36,523 nt of DNA from Actinomycetota bacterium (GTDB lineage: Bacteria > Actinomycetota > Acidimicrobiia > Acidimicrobiales > Acidimicrobiaceae), in contig DAHXKX010000024.1 of the NCBI GenBank assembly GCA_027366165.1, forward strand, positions 1-36,523, given 5' to 3'. The notes below the pieces were generated by a model. The model saw only the letters and a program-made list of their open reading frames with translations, did no database searches and was not told the origin of the DNA. Below, in pieces: positions 25,551 to 33,686 of this stretch (positions within the stretch are counted from its first letter, which is position 1; each line of letters starts with the position of its first letter). Made by a program: the position numbers and the translations under genes.

Positions 25551-27098
25551 TCAGATCGTCGGAATTCTGACGATAAACCTGGCACCTTTGGATCCATCGC
25601 GATTTCCGGTCACCTCCACGGTTCCCCCGTGCGCTTCCACGATGGTTCGCACAATTGCCAGGCCAAGACCCGAACCGCCGTTGTCGCGGGACCTCGCCTC
25701 ATCCAATCTGGTGAACCTTTCAAAGATCTTCTCCCTCAGCTCTTCTGGTACCCCTTTACCATCGTCAGCAACTTCGAGTTGCACAAGTCCGCCTTCTTTA
25801 TTGAGCGCAAACGTCACCCTACTCTGAGCATGTCGGGCTGCGTTGTTCGACAGATTTCGAACCACGCGCAGCAGGTAGTGCGGATCTCCCGTGACTCTTC
25901 CGCCACTGACTGCCCTGGTATCCACAGTCACTTTTCCAGAAAGCCGAAGTCTTGCCGCCTCACCAAGAACAAGATCGTCCATATCAACCGGTAGCAGAGT
26001 GTGCACTAGCACCTTACCTGAATCGGCCTTTGCAAGCATCAGCAGATCCTCTACAATTCTCTGCATTCTCCTGGACTCTTCAAGGGCGTCGATCGCAGTC
26101 CGCCGCCAATCGGTGGCCTCCGGATGAAGGAGTCCGACCTCAAGCTCAGTCTGAATCACAGACAGAGGGCTTCGTAATTCATGAGAGGCATCGGCCACGA
26201 AACGCTTGGATCTTTCGGCAGAATCATCGAGCCTTTCGAGCATCTGATTCATTGTCACGGCAAGTTCTGAAATCTCGTCTCTGGCTGGAGGGACCGAAAT
26301 TCTATTGTGAAGATTCGAACCAGTTATAAGAGCCACCTCTCTGCTGATACGCTCAACCGGCTTGAGTGCTCTGGCAGTCAGAAGTATCACCAAAAGAGCG
26401 ACGACACCCAATAACAGAGGAAATGCAATCGAAATCACCCTGACGACAGTCAGCGCTGACTGATCCACCGTTGCCATCGATTCCAGAGCCACGATTCTGA
26501 ATGCTGAATCATAGGTCTTGGTTACCACCTTCTGAGGTTGAGTAACGGAAGAAGACTGAGCATTCTGCGAGTCCTGGCTGCCAGGATTGAGATTGAGCGT
26601 AAGACCGCTTGGCTCATTTGTAACCGTCAGATGTATACCACCGGGAACGCCTACAAGCGTCGTGACCATGACCGCCTGCCGATCCGACTCGTCTGGATCA
26701 CCAATGAGCATACCTTTTGGCACAGGAACGTAGGAGACTTCCGTATGTGGACTGTTGAACGAAGGCAGGGCCGAAAGCTGACCGTAAATATTGGATGTCG
26801 ATGCGATCACATTGTTCCGGGAATCGAGCACCTGAACGGCTATCTCACTCCTAGGCAGAGGAAGCGGATTGGATATGGAACCTGAACTCACAAGCGAGGC
26901 GACCGCCGCCTCTTGAGTCCTGGTCTGATTGATCACGGAACTGTGTAACTGAGACCTGAGAGTCGTAAGCAGTACCCTCGACGCGCCAAACAGAGCAATC
27001 CCTACCACCAGAACAGAAACAAGCGCAATCTTGAATCTAACGGAATAGAGCCACCGGTGGAACCAGGAGTAACTCCTTTGTCCATCTCGCGAAGCCAC
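25551..27098 (-). CDS. Membrane sensor histidine kinase
   Basis: A 515-residue kinase with an N-terminal membrane helix (FKIALVSVLVVGIALFGASR), an extracytoplasmic sensor part of about 160-190 residues, a second membrane helix (ISIAFPLLLGVVALLVILLTA), a HAMP segment, the phospho-acceptor motif ADASHELRSPLSV with His306, and an ATP-binding domain with NLSNNAARHAQ (N box), DDGKGVPEE (G1), FERFTRLDEARSRDNGGSGLGL (F and G2 boxes) and GARFIVRIP. It is the usual EnvZ/PhoR-like architecture. The GTG start is four bases after the stop of the response regulator, so they form one operon. The stimulus is not known; it may regulate the neighbouring surface glycosidase-like gene. Confidence 0.94.
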   Translation of the reverse strand: MASRDGQRSYSWFHRWLYSVRFKIALVSVLVVGIALFGASRVLLTTLRSQLHSSVINQTRTQEAAVASLVSSGSISNPLPLPRSEIAVQVLDSRNNVIASTSNIYGQLSALPSFNSPHTEVSYVPVPKGMLIGDPDESDRQAVMVTTLVGVPGGIHLTVTNEPSGLTLNLNPGSQDSQNAQSSSVTQPQKVVTKTYDSAFRIVALESMATVDQSALTVVRVISIAFPLLLGVVALLVILLTARALKPVERISREVALITGSNLHNRISVPPARDEISELAVTMNQMLERLDDSAERSKRFVADASHELRSPLSVIQTELEVGLLHPEATDWRRTAIDALEESRRMQRIVEDLLMLAKADSGKVLVHTLLPVDMDDLVLGEAARLRLSGKVTVDTRAVSGGRVTGDPHYLLRVVRNLSNNAARHAQSRVTFALNKEGGLVQLEVADDGKGVPEELREKIFERFTRLDEARSRDNGGSGLGLAIVRTIVEAHGGTVEVTGNRDGSKGARFIVRIPTI

Positions 27099-27102
27099 TT
27101 AG

Positions 27103-27780
27103 CTAGCCGCCATTTTCCTCTAAGAGGTACCCCACTCCGCGTATAGTTCTGATTGCCCTCTTGTCAAATGGGGTATCGATCTTCTTGCGCAGGTAGCCGA
27201 TATATACCTCCACGATGTTCGAATCGCCTTCGAAGTCATAGTCCCAAACATGCTCAAGAATAACCTTCTTGGTGAGCACCTCACCTTTCCTGCGCAAAAG
27301 CAGCTCAAGAAGAGAAAACTCTCTGGAAGTCAGAACGATGTCAACGTCCCCCCTGGTGACCGAGTGGCTGGCCGGATCAAGATGAAGGTTGCCGGCAGAG
27401 AGTACCACTGGGCGCTCGGACACGCCGCGCCTCAGTAGAGCACGCATCCTTGCCAACAAAACAGTGAAGGAAAACGGCTTTGACAGGAAGTCGTCGGCGC
27501 CGGTATCCAGCGATTCCGCCTCATCCAATTCGCCATCCTTGGCCGTCAGCATAAGTATCGGAGTCCAGACTTCCCTCTCCCTGAGGGTTCCGCAAATCTT
27601 GAACCCGTTCATTCCTGGAAGCATGATATCCAATAGGATCAGGTCATAGGGGTTTTCTGTGGCCATCCAGAGGCCCTCGGTCCCGTTTTGAATTACGTCA
27701 ACGGCAAAACCCTCGGCCTCCAGCCCCCTTTTAAGCGCTTCGCCCAAACGCACTTCATCTTCGATTACCAGGACCCTCAT
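27103..27780 (-). CDS. OmpR/PhoB-family response regulator
   Basis: A 225-residue regulator with a receiver domain (ED acidic pair at Glu7 and Asp8, phosphorylation site Asp51 in LLDIMLPG, switch Thr in MLTAKDG, Lys in LSKPFSF) and a winged-helix DNA-binding domain with VLTSREFSLLELLLRRKGEVLTKKVILEHVWDYDFEGDSNIVEVYIGYLRKKID and RTIRGVGYLLEE. I use the ATG at 27780, directly before the first strand (RVLVIEDE); an upstream start 11 codons earlier has an atypical tail. It is upstream of its histidine kinase. More than 480 non-coding bases lie in front of it, with two CRP-type boxes. Confidence 0.95.
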   Translation of the reverse strand: MRVLVIEDEVRLGEALKRGLEAEGFAVDVIQNGTEGLWMATENPYDLILLDIMLPGMNGFKICGTLREREVWTPILMLTAKDGELDEAESLDTGADDFLSKPFSFTVLLARMRALLRRGVSERPVVLSAGNLHLDPASHSVTRGDVDIVLTSREFSLLELLLRRKGEVLTKKVILEHVWDYDFEGDSNIVEVYIGYLRKKIDTPFDKRAIRTIRGVGYLLEENGG

Positions 27781-28269
27781 CCGTTGCCTCACTAAAAACT
27801 CTAGAGTACCCAACTGCCACTCTAGCCTTGGCCTTTCTAAAATGAGTTATCAAGACGTTGTTCTTGCTTGTTGTCCCCAATACCATAAGCCGCCACTAAT
27901 TAGTAATGCCTAAGAATGACCATCGCGAAAACTTCTGCTGCTTCACCCAAACCAACATGACCGTGCACAAGGACCCAAGCCTCGGCCACCAAAAGCAAAA
28001 AGGGGATCGGCCAGTCGACAAGAACCTGCAATTATGAGGCCCAGAATTTGCCAGTAAAGCGTGAACGCCAAAATAAGGGGTTAAATAATGATACTGAGCC
28101 AAGCAACGCTCGACCCAGTATCACAATATCGTCGCGAGTGCGACGCCCCCTCCGCAAGAACCTCTGGCCAGCGGCACTCCCCAAGACCGCTTACCTTCTT
28201 TCAATACTATACACGGCTTGTGAAAAATTTCACAATTCTTGAGCAGAATTTTGTGAAAACCGTCACAAT
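27781..28269. other. Long upstream region of the two-component operon
   Basis: About 490 bases separate the response regulator start from the end of the second suf block. It contains the boxes at 28218-28268 and a candidate minus-strand promoter near 28206. A minus-strand frame at 27896-28102 (TTG start) and plus-strand frames have no recognised motif. If the promoter is used for the regulator the leader would be about 420 nt, so a small RNA or long 5' untranslated region is possible. Confidence 0.45.
28206..28268 (-). promoter_or_regulatory. Two CRP/GlxR-type boxes with a minus-strand promoter
   Basis: Two perfect TGTGA-N6-TCACA sites occur, each flanked by T and A, at 28218-28235 and 28251-28268. 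Their centres are 33 bases apart. On the minus strand, TTGTGA (28235-28230) and TATAGT (28211-28206) are 18 bases apart and may form -35 and -10 elements; the first box then overlaps the -35 and the second is near -60. This is the consensus for the cAMP receptor/GlxR family. Confidence 0.6.
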
Positions 28270-29058
28270 TTATCTTGGAAGTCGAAAAACATCGGCCCCA
28301 ACGGCTTCTTTGAGGTCCTCGCTGACACCGTATTCGGCATATCCGGTCTTTTCCAATTGTTCGGCAAGTTCCGAGCCACCGGTAGCAACGACCTCGCCAC
28401 GTACCAATACGTGCACACGATCGGGACGAAGCTCCTTCAATAACCTGGAATAGTGGGTGATTGCCAGCACGCCCAATTGATCGTCATTGGTCGCCCTCTC
28501 GACTCTTTTTGAAACGTCGCGAAGTGCATCGATATCCAATCCGGAATCAATCTCGTCGAGAACTGCAAATTTTGGCTTGAGCACTGCGAGTTGCACCATC
28601 TCGTTCCGCTTCTTCTCTCCGCCGGAGAAATCAACGTTCAACGATCTTCCCAACAAGGCAAGTGGAAACCCGAGCTCATTTGCCTCCCGCAGGACGTTCT
28701 CATGAAGATCGGCTGCATCCCTGGCGCCGGTTTCAAATGCGGCATTCAAAGCATCTTCAAGTGAGACTCCTGGAACTTCTATGGGATACTGAGAAACAAG
28801 GAACAGTCCCGCTTGAGCTCTCTTCCATGCCGGCAGAGCAAGAATATCTTCGCCATCTAAATGAACCGATCCACCGGTCACCTGATAGCCGGGCTTCCCC
28901 ATGAGAACATGAGAAAGGGTCGATTTACCTGAGCCATTTGGACCCATTATGGCATGGACTTCTCCGCTCTTGATCTCCAGATCTATTCCCCTGAGAATTT
29001 CCTTTGGACCAACGTTTGCCTGCAGATTCTCTATCCTGAGTACATGCTGCGAAGTCAA
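28270..29058 (-). CDS. sufC: Fe-S cluster assembly ATPase SufC (copy 2)
   Basis: A second SufC-type ATPase of 262 residues with Walker A MGPNGSGKST, LFLVSQYPIEVPGVS in the Q-loop region, signature FSGGEKKRNE, Walker B FAVLDEIDSGLD and H-loop ITHYSRLL. The C-terminus is longer than in the copy at 21692 (EYGVSEDLKEAVG). The TTG start at 29058 overlaps the stop of the Rieske gene (TTGA). It is in the same operon as sufD and the Rieske protein, the usual actinobacterial arrangement, so it is likely the regular partner of SufB-SufD; the first copy is the extra one. Confidence 0.95.
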   Translation of the reverse strand: MTSQHVLRIENLQANVGPKEILRGIDLEIKSGEVHAIMGPNGSGKSTLSHVLMGKPGYQVTGGSVHLDGEDILALPAWKRAQAGLFLVSQYPIEVPGVSLEDALNAAFETGARDAADLHENVLREANELGFPLALLGRSLNVDFSGGEKKRNEMVQLAVLKPKFAVLDEIDSGLDIDALRDVSKRVERATNDDQLGVLAITHYSRLLKELRPDRVHVLVRGEVVATGGSELAEQLEKTGYAEYGVSEDLKEAVGADVFRLPR

Positions 29059-29372
29059 CTTATCACCACCAAGACTCTATCCCCCTCGAGGAGCACTTCA
29101 TAGACAGGCACAGGTCTGGTTGCCGGCAGACACGTCGGCTTGCCAGTCTCAAGTGAAAACGTTGACCCATGTTTCCAACACTCGAGTTCTTTTTCTTCCA
29201 CGAGCAGTTCGCCATCGGAAAGCGAATAGTTGGCATGGCTGCAACGGTCGCCAATCGCGTAAAAGGCGTCCTCTATTCGAACGAGTGCTATCGCAACACC
29301 ATCGGTCTCAAACTTCCGTACCGTGCCCTTCGGCAAATCGTCTTTGCCGCAAAGATCAACCTTCCTGCTCAT
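29055..29372 (-). CDS. Rieske [2Fe-2S] ferredoxin of the suf operon
   Basis: A 105-residue Rieske protein. The cluster ligands are Cys44 and His46 in DRCSHANY and Cys65 and His68 in LECWKHGS. It looks like the ferredoxin subunits of non-haem oxygenases, but its place between sufD and sufC is common in actinobacterial suf operons. It may deliver electrons or reducing power during cluster assembly, which is inferred. The ATG at 29372 overlaps the sufD stop (ATGA); an upstream start six codons earlier would extend into sufD and is less likely. Confidence 0.93.
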   Translation of the reverse strand: MSRKVDLCGKDDLPKGTVRKFETDGVAIALVRIEDAFYAIGDRCSHANYSLSDGELLVEEKELECWKHGSTFSLETGKPTCLPATRPVPVYEVLLEGDRVLVVIS

Positions 29373-30580
29373 TGCCGCAAATCCTCCCACTTCCTCGCCG
29401 CCAATACCATAAGTGCACCCTTTACTCCAGAAATCTCTATCCTGTCGGCCATTTCGGCAAAGAACCCTCCGACTATCAACCTCTGCACCAGGTCAGGCTT
29501 GATTCCACGACTCTCAAGATAGTGTTGCTGATCCTCGTCTATCGGCCCGACTGAGGAAGCGTGGCTGCATCTCACGTCATTCTCTTGTATATCAAGATTC
29601 GGGACTGAGTCTGCCCTGGCTCCTTCGGAAAGTACCAGATTCCTATTCGTTTGAAAGGCGTCAGTCGAACTTGCACCTTTATCCACTTTGATCAATCCCG
29701 AATAGACCAGGTGAGAATCGTTTGCCGCCGCACCTTTGAAATAGAGTTCACTTCTACCGTTCCTGGCGCTGTGCTCTTGCAGAGTCCTGAAGTCAAGGAC
29801 CTGATCTCCGCTGCCGAAGTAGGCAGCGTTGAGACTCGAATCTGCACCCGTCCCAGCGATTGTAGAAGTTGTGAACAGCCGTGCATAGTCACCTCCCGCA
29901 ACGATGGACATCGATCGCAACCTGGCGTTGGCCATGAGCCTTGACGCCTGATGGCCAACCATTACGCATTTGGGACCAAGGTCTTGGAGCAACAGATACG
30001 AAAGGCTTGACCTCTCCTCCTGGAATATCTTTGTCATTGGCACCACCAACAACTCTGCTTCCGGTGGTGACAGCAACACCTCAATTACCTGGGCTCGTGC
30101 ACCTGGCTCCAACTTGATGCAGAGATTTGGGAAAACTGCCGTCGACTTATCGGCATCAAGATATCTGAGAACAATAACCGGCCTAGTGGAATCATAAGTT
30201 GAAGAAATTGAGAGCGAAATCGGATGTGACAAAAGAGCGTTCAGATTCGAAAACAGATCTGCGCCGGAAAAGTCATGCGCTATATCTTCTGGATCCAACG
30301 ACGTCAGTGAGATTTCAGCGGGTGGCTCGAATTTAGGATCGATGATTCCGTTGTAAGTCTTGATGACCAAAGACTTCCCATTGGCCTCCAAGACTGAGGC
30401 AGCCATAACCGATTCGGATTCCCTGACTCTTGATTGATCCGAATCTATCAAATACTTGGCGAGATCGAGATCATCAATACTGGAATAGCGCCACTCCTCA
30501 ATTGCGGAGGTTGGCATCTCCAGCGATTCGACTGTCGATCGGATCTCGCTAATACGTTGGGACCGGCCATGTCTAGCCAC
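29369..30580 (-). CDS. sufD: Fe-S cluster assembly protein SufD
   Basis: A 403-residue protein of the SufB/SufD family. The N-terminus has the SufD pattern EEWRYSSIDDLDLAKYL. The C-terminal beta-helix part ends with NDVRCSHASSVGPIDEDQQHYLESRGIKPDLVQRLIVGGFF, the common SufB/D motif with its conserved His. The length and N-terminus point to SufD, since SufB is usually about 470 residues. SufD forms a scaffold complex with SufB and SufC. The gene directly upstream is divergent, so sufB is not in this operon and none is found in the window. The GTG start lies behind a 189-base shared regulatory region. Confidence 0.87.
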   Translation of the reverse strand: MARHGRSQRISEIRSTVESLEMPTSAIEEWRYSSIDDLDLAKYLIDSDQSRVRESESVMAASVLEANGKSLVIKTYNGIIDPKFEPPAEISLTSLDPEDIAHDFSGADLFSNLNALLSHPISLSISSTYDSTRPVIVLRYLDADKSTAVFPNLCIKLEPGARAQVIEVLLSPPEAELLVVPMTKIFQEERSSLSYLLLQDLGPKCVMVGHQASRLMANARLRSMSIVAGGDYARLFTTSTIAGTGADSSLNAAYFGSGDQVLDFRTLQEHSARNGRSELYFKGAAANDSHLVYSGLIKVDKGASSTDAFQTNRNLVLSEGARADSVPNLDIQENDVRCSHASSVGPIDEDQQHYLESRGIKPDLVQRLIVGGFFAEMADRIEISGVKGALMVLAARKWEDLRQ

Positions 30581-30700
30581 AGCACTATCAATGCCTTCGG
30601 TCCATGCGCTCGAGAGTTGAATTTTTACTCCTTAAGTGTCGCAAAGCATCAAAACGGTTTACAGGTTCACCGTTAGATTCTACTACCGCATGCTTAATTT

Positions 30701-30718
30701 CTAACAACCAGATGTTAG
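30701..30718. promoter_or_regulatory. Palindrome between sufD and the dienoyl-CoA isomerase-like gene
   Basis: CTAACA-ACCAGA-TGTTAG has two perfect 6-base arms, and partly continues outward with T/A-rich bases. It is near the middle of the 189-base divergent region, about 120 bases from sufD and 52 bases from the other start. A dimeric regulator such as a TetR-type or Fe-S-responsive protein may bind; it is a candidate only. Confidence 0.4.
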
Positions 30719-30769
30719 TAAATAGCTTCAACAGCCAACAAAGACGATCCGAAATTAGCAAATCGCCCA

Positions 30770-31615
30770 ATGGCGGTTGAACGAAGCGCTATAGTCACTG
30801 ATGTGGAGCCGACTGCAACGCGGGTGATGTACACAGAAGTCAGGGGGCATACCGGCTACCTGTGGCTCGACCGGGCCGAGAGATCAAACGCAATGGGAAC
30901 CGAGGTTTTTGAGCAGTTACCGGACAGGGTCTCGGAACTTGACAGCGATCCCGAAGTAAGGGTCATAGTCATCGGCTCGACCTCCAGACACTTCTCAACT
31001 GGACTTGACCTGATGGAGATGGAACGGCTTCTCAGGGGTACACCAGCAGAAGGTCTGACACTGGACCTTGACATGATCAAGGATCTCCAAGACAGCATCG
31101 GTTCGTTGGCTGCCTGTAAAAAACCTGTTATTGCCGCGGTGAGCGGGTACTGCATCGGAGGAGGCGTCGACCTCATCGCTTGTGCAGACGTGCGTCTATG
31201 CTCAGCTGATGCCACATTTTCTGTGCGTGAGACGAGACTCGCAATGATAGCCGACCTGGGGTCGCTGCAGCGGCTTCCCGCTATCATGACGCGAGGCCAC
31301 TTCTCCGAACTTGCTCTCACCGGAAGGGACGTTTCTGCAACTACGGCGCACGAAATTGGTCTCGTCAGCCATGTTTACCGTGACAAGGTCGACCTGTACA
31401 ATAATGCTGCGGCACTCGCGAGCGAGATCGGCGCAAACTCACCCACGGCAACTCAAGGCGTGAAAGAGTCTCTGAAAAACCACTATGACAAAGAGATCGC
31501 CGGAGAACTGGATTTCGTCGCCGGACTAAACCTGCTCCAACTCAGATCTCCTGATCTCATTGAAGCAGTTGCGGCGCACCTAGAGAAGCGCAAACCAAAC
31601 TTCCGTGGCGACTAG
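30770..31615 (+). CDS. Enoyl-CoA hydratase/isomerase family, dienoyl-CoA isomerase-like
   Basis: A 281-residue crotonase-fold protein. The oxyanion-hole parts are HFSTGLDLMEM (70s-80s) and SGYCIGGGVDLIACADVRL. The three acids known from delta(3,5)-delta(2,4)-dienoyl-CoA isomerase (ECH1: Asp176, Glu196, Asp204) line up with Asp134 in GGGVDL, Glu154 in VRETRL and Asp162 in ADLGSLQRLP, with the same spacing. This points to double-bond isomerisation during breakdown of polyunsaturated fatty acids and not simple hydration. The C-terminus ends EKRKPNFRGD. It is divergent from sufD and its stop overlaps the end of the next minus-strand gene by four bases. Confidence 0.88.
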   Translation: MAVERSAIVTDVEPTATRVMYTEVRGHTGYLWLDRAERSNAMGTEVFEQLPDRVSELDSDPEVRVIVIGSTSRHFSTGLDLMEMERLLRGTPAEGLTLDLDMIKDLQDSIGSLAACKKPVIAAVSGYCIGGGVDLIACADVRLCSADATFSVRETRLAMIADLGSLQRLPAIMTRGHFSELALTGRDVSATTAHEIGLVSHVYRDKVDLYNNAAALASEIGANSPTATQGVKESLKNHYDKEIAGELDFVAGLNLLQLRSPDLIEAVAAHLEKRKPNFRGD

Positions 31616-31953
31616 GCCTTCTTTCGCCTGAAGAACAGGGCCTTCTTTGACTTCTTCTCTTCTTTAAGCACGTCATCTAGAACCCCAGGAAGGACTGAAT
31701 CCACTACAGCCTCGGCGTCGCGCAGCATCGCAGATATTTCTTGCGGATCGCCATCAGGCTCATCTTCTGTCTTTGGGGGGATCAGAGATCCGTGGACCCA
31801 GGCAACATCGGCAAGTCTTCGTTCGTATCTGGTACAGTCACTGGGACAGCGCCACGGAGCTTCAGGAGCAAGATCCAAAACACAAAACCGCGCAACTTCC
31901 CCCGAAGGGTATGTCCTACTCTGAAAATGCTTACATTCTTCCCGCATCGCCAT
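31612..31953 (-). CDS. Conserved small protein with four cysteines
   Basis: The 113-residue protein has an N-terminal half with ECKHFQSRTY, ARFCVLDLAPEAPWRCPSDCTRYERR and VAWVHGSL. Four cysteines arranged C-x(16)-C-x(10)-C-x(3)-C may bind a metal. I recall the same N-terminal pattern in uncharacterised actinobacterial proteins, but no function is known to me. The C-terminal half is acidic and ends in a basic tail (KKSKKALFFRRKKA). I use the ATG at 31953; a second ATG two codons later and a TTG three codons upstream are alternatives. It is convergent with the dienoyl-CoA isomerase-like gene. Confidence 0.72.
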   Translation of the reverse strand: MAMREECKHFQSRTYPSGEVARFCVLDLAPEAPWRCPSDCTRYERRLADVAWVHGSLIPPKTEDEPDGDPQEISAMLRDAEAVVDSVLPGVLDDVLKEEKKSKKALFFRRKKA

Positions 31954-32150
31954 TAATCCCAACCTATTCGATCCCTGAATGTTTCAAGTTCATTCATATT
32001 GCCATGCTGTAGGAATATATCTAACGCCAAGTGCCTTAGTAATTCAACGTTTTAAACGATACTCAGACCTTCCCCAGAATTCTCAAAGCTTTACCGTGCA
32101 GAATGTACCTAAAGCAACTGACAAGAACGTTTCAACAACAGGTGGTAAAA

Positions 32151-33644
32151 GTGGAAATCAACGAAAACGAACCAAATGAGATTCCCAAGGCAAAAGGCGC
32201 CGAAGACCTAGGTTCGGAAAACACCTTTGAGAACTCTCCTGACATAGTTGAGTCAATTGCCGCGCCTTCTATTGGAGATGCCTCGGAACTCGATTCAACT
32301 ACCGATACTCTCGCAGACGACCAAATTTCTGGGACCGAAACCCAGGAAACGCAGCTTCTCAGCGATCAAGAGACTACCGATTCTCAACCTTCTATCCCCA
32401 AGCCATTCCCGGAACCTGATTACCCCCTCTCAGGTCCCGGGAATGGTGCCCCCACTAAGAGGAAGAGGGCAAAAAGGGAACGAAAACCACTATCCCCGCT
32501 TACCAAAGCGGTTACGGTAGCCGCTGTTGTCTCTCTCATCCTTGGTGGTTCGGCTGGAGCAGTTGTCGCCAAGCTGACTTCCTCCAATAGCTCTCAAACA
32601 ACGGCCAGCACCATACCGAGCACCAATGGCACCGTCACTGCTACACCCACCGACATACAAGGAATTCTGTCCAAAGTCGAGCCCGCTGTAGTTGACATTC
32701 AAACAAGCGGGACAATAACCCAGGGCGGATTCTTTGGAGGCACACAACAATTTCAAGCCGCAGGAACTGGAATGATTATCACTTCCAATGGAGAGGTGCT
32801 TACCAACAATCACGTCATTGCTAACGCATCCACCATCAAGGTTCAGTTGTTCAACCAGACAAAACTGTATAATGCGACCGTCATTGGCGCTGACCCATCA
32901 CATGACGTGGCAGTCATCAAGATCCAGGGCGTATCAAACCTTCCCACCGTCACATTCGGAAAATCATCGAGCCTCCAAGTCGGTGATTCCGTAGTTGCCG
33001 TGGGTAATGCCTTGGCGCTGCAGGGCCTGCCAACGGTTACACAGGGAATTGTCTCAGGTCTGCACAGATCGATATCAACAGGCTCCAACGGCACAACGGC
33101 CGGATCAACTACTCTGACTGACATGATCCAGACTGACGCGCCAATAAATCCAGGTAACTCAGGTGGCCCGCTGGTGAACTCGAGCGGTCAAGTGATCGGC
33201 ATGAACACTGCAATCATTGCCAGTACGGGCTCCGAGCCGACACAAAACATCGGCTTTGCGGAGGCAATCGACTCGGTACTGCCAATCGTCCATCAGATTG
33301 AGGCCCACCCGAACACATCCACCAGCACCATAACCAGCGGCAAGGCGTTCCTTGGAGTTGACATCGAAACCTTGACATCGCAGATCGCAGCCCAGCTTGG
33401 CCTACCTTCAAACCTCTCGGGCGTAATAGTTGTTGAGGTAGTGCCTGGATCTCCGGCAAGTACCGCAGGCATAACAGCCGGTTCAGTTATAACCAAAGTC
33501 GACAGTACAACAGTGAAGACGGCAGCAGAGCTGGTCACGGCAATCCAAAAGAAAGTGGCTGGGGATCGAGTCACCATCTATTGGACAAATAGCAGCGGAT
33601 CTGGGTCGGCAGTCGTCACACTGGGAAGTGCCCCAACGGCCTGA
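32151..33644 (+). CDS. HtrA/DegP-family serine protease (PepD-like)
   Basis: The roughly 497-residue protein has a long acidic, low-complexity cytoplasmic part, a basic segment with one membrane helix (AVTVAAVVSLILGGSAGAVVA), a trypsin-like domain and a C-terminal PDZ domain (LGVDIETLTSQ to the end). The catalytic triad is His221 (TNNHV), Asp252 (HDVAVIK) and Ser337 (NPGNSGGP). It should be anchored in the membrane with the protease outside, for handling misfolded envelope proteins. I prefer the GTG at 32151 with AGGTGG five bases upstream; an ATG 16 codons earlier (32103) is also open. It is followed 42 bases later by a two-component system, as in the mycobacterial pepD-mprAB neighbourhood, but here the protease comes first. 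Confidence 0.92.
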   Translation: MEINENEPNEIPKAKGAEDLGSENTFENSPDIVESIAAPSIGDASELDSTTDTLADDQISGTETQETQLLSDQETTDSQPSIPKPFPEPDYPLSGPGNGAPTKRKRAKRERKPLSPLTKAVTVAAVVSLILGGSAGAVVAKLTSSNSSQTTASTIPSTNGTVTATPTDIQGILSKVEPAVVDIQTSGTITQGGFFGGTQQFQAAGTGMIITSNGEVLTNNHVIANASTIKVQLFNQTKLYNATVIGADPSHDVAVIKIQGVSNLPTVTFGKSSSLQVGDSVVAVGNALALQGLPTVTQGIVSGLHRSISTGSNGTTAGSTTLTDMIQTDAPINPGNSGGPLVNSSGQVIGMNTAIIASTGSEPTQNIGFAEAIDSVLPIVHQIEAHPNTSTSTITSGKAFLGVDIETLTSQIAAQLGLPSNLSGVIVVEVVPGSPASTAGITAGSVITKVDSTTVKTAAELVTAIQKKVAGDRVTIYWTNSSGSGSAVVTLGSAPTA

Positions 33645-33686
33645 CCTGCCATAGACTCCAATTCTAACTACAGGGGAAAACAATAA

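Noticed and set aside
27896-28102. Minus-strand 68-codon open frame upstream of the response regulator
   Set aside because: TTG start without a ribosome site and an unusual Cys/Trp/Phe-rich composition suggest that it is not a gene.
29369-30580. Reading this gene as sufB
   Set aside because: Length of 403 residues and the EEWRYSSIDDLDL N-terminus fit SufD; SufB is longer and begins differently.
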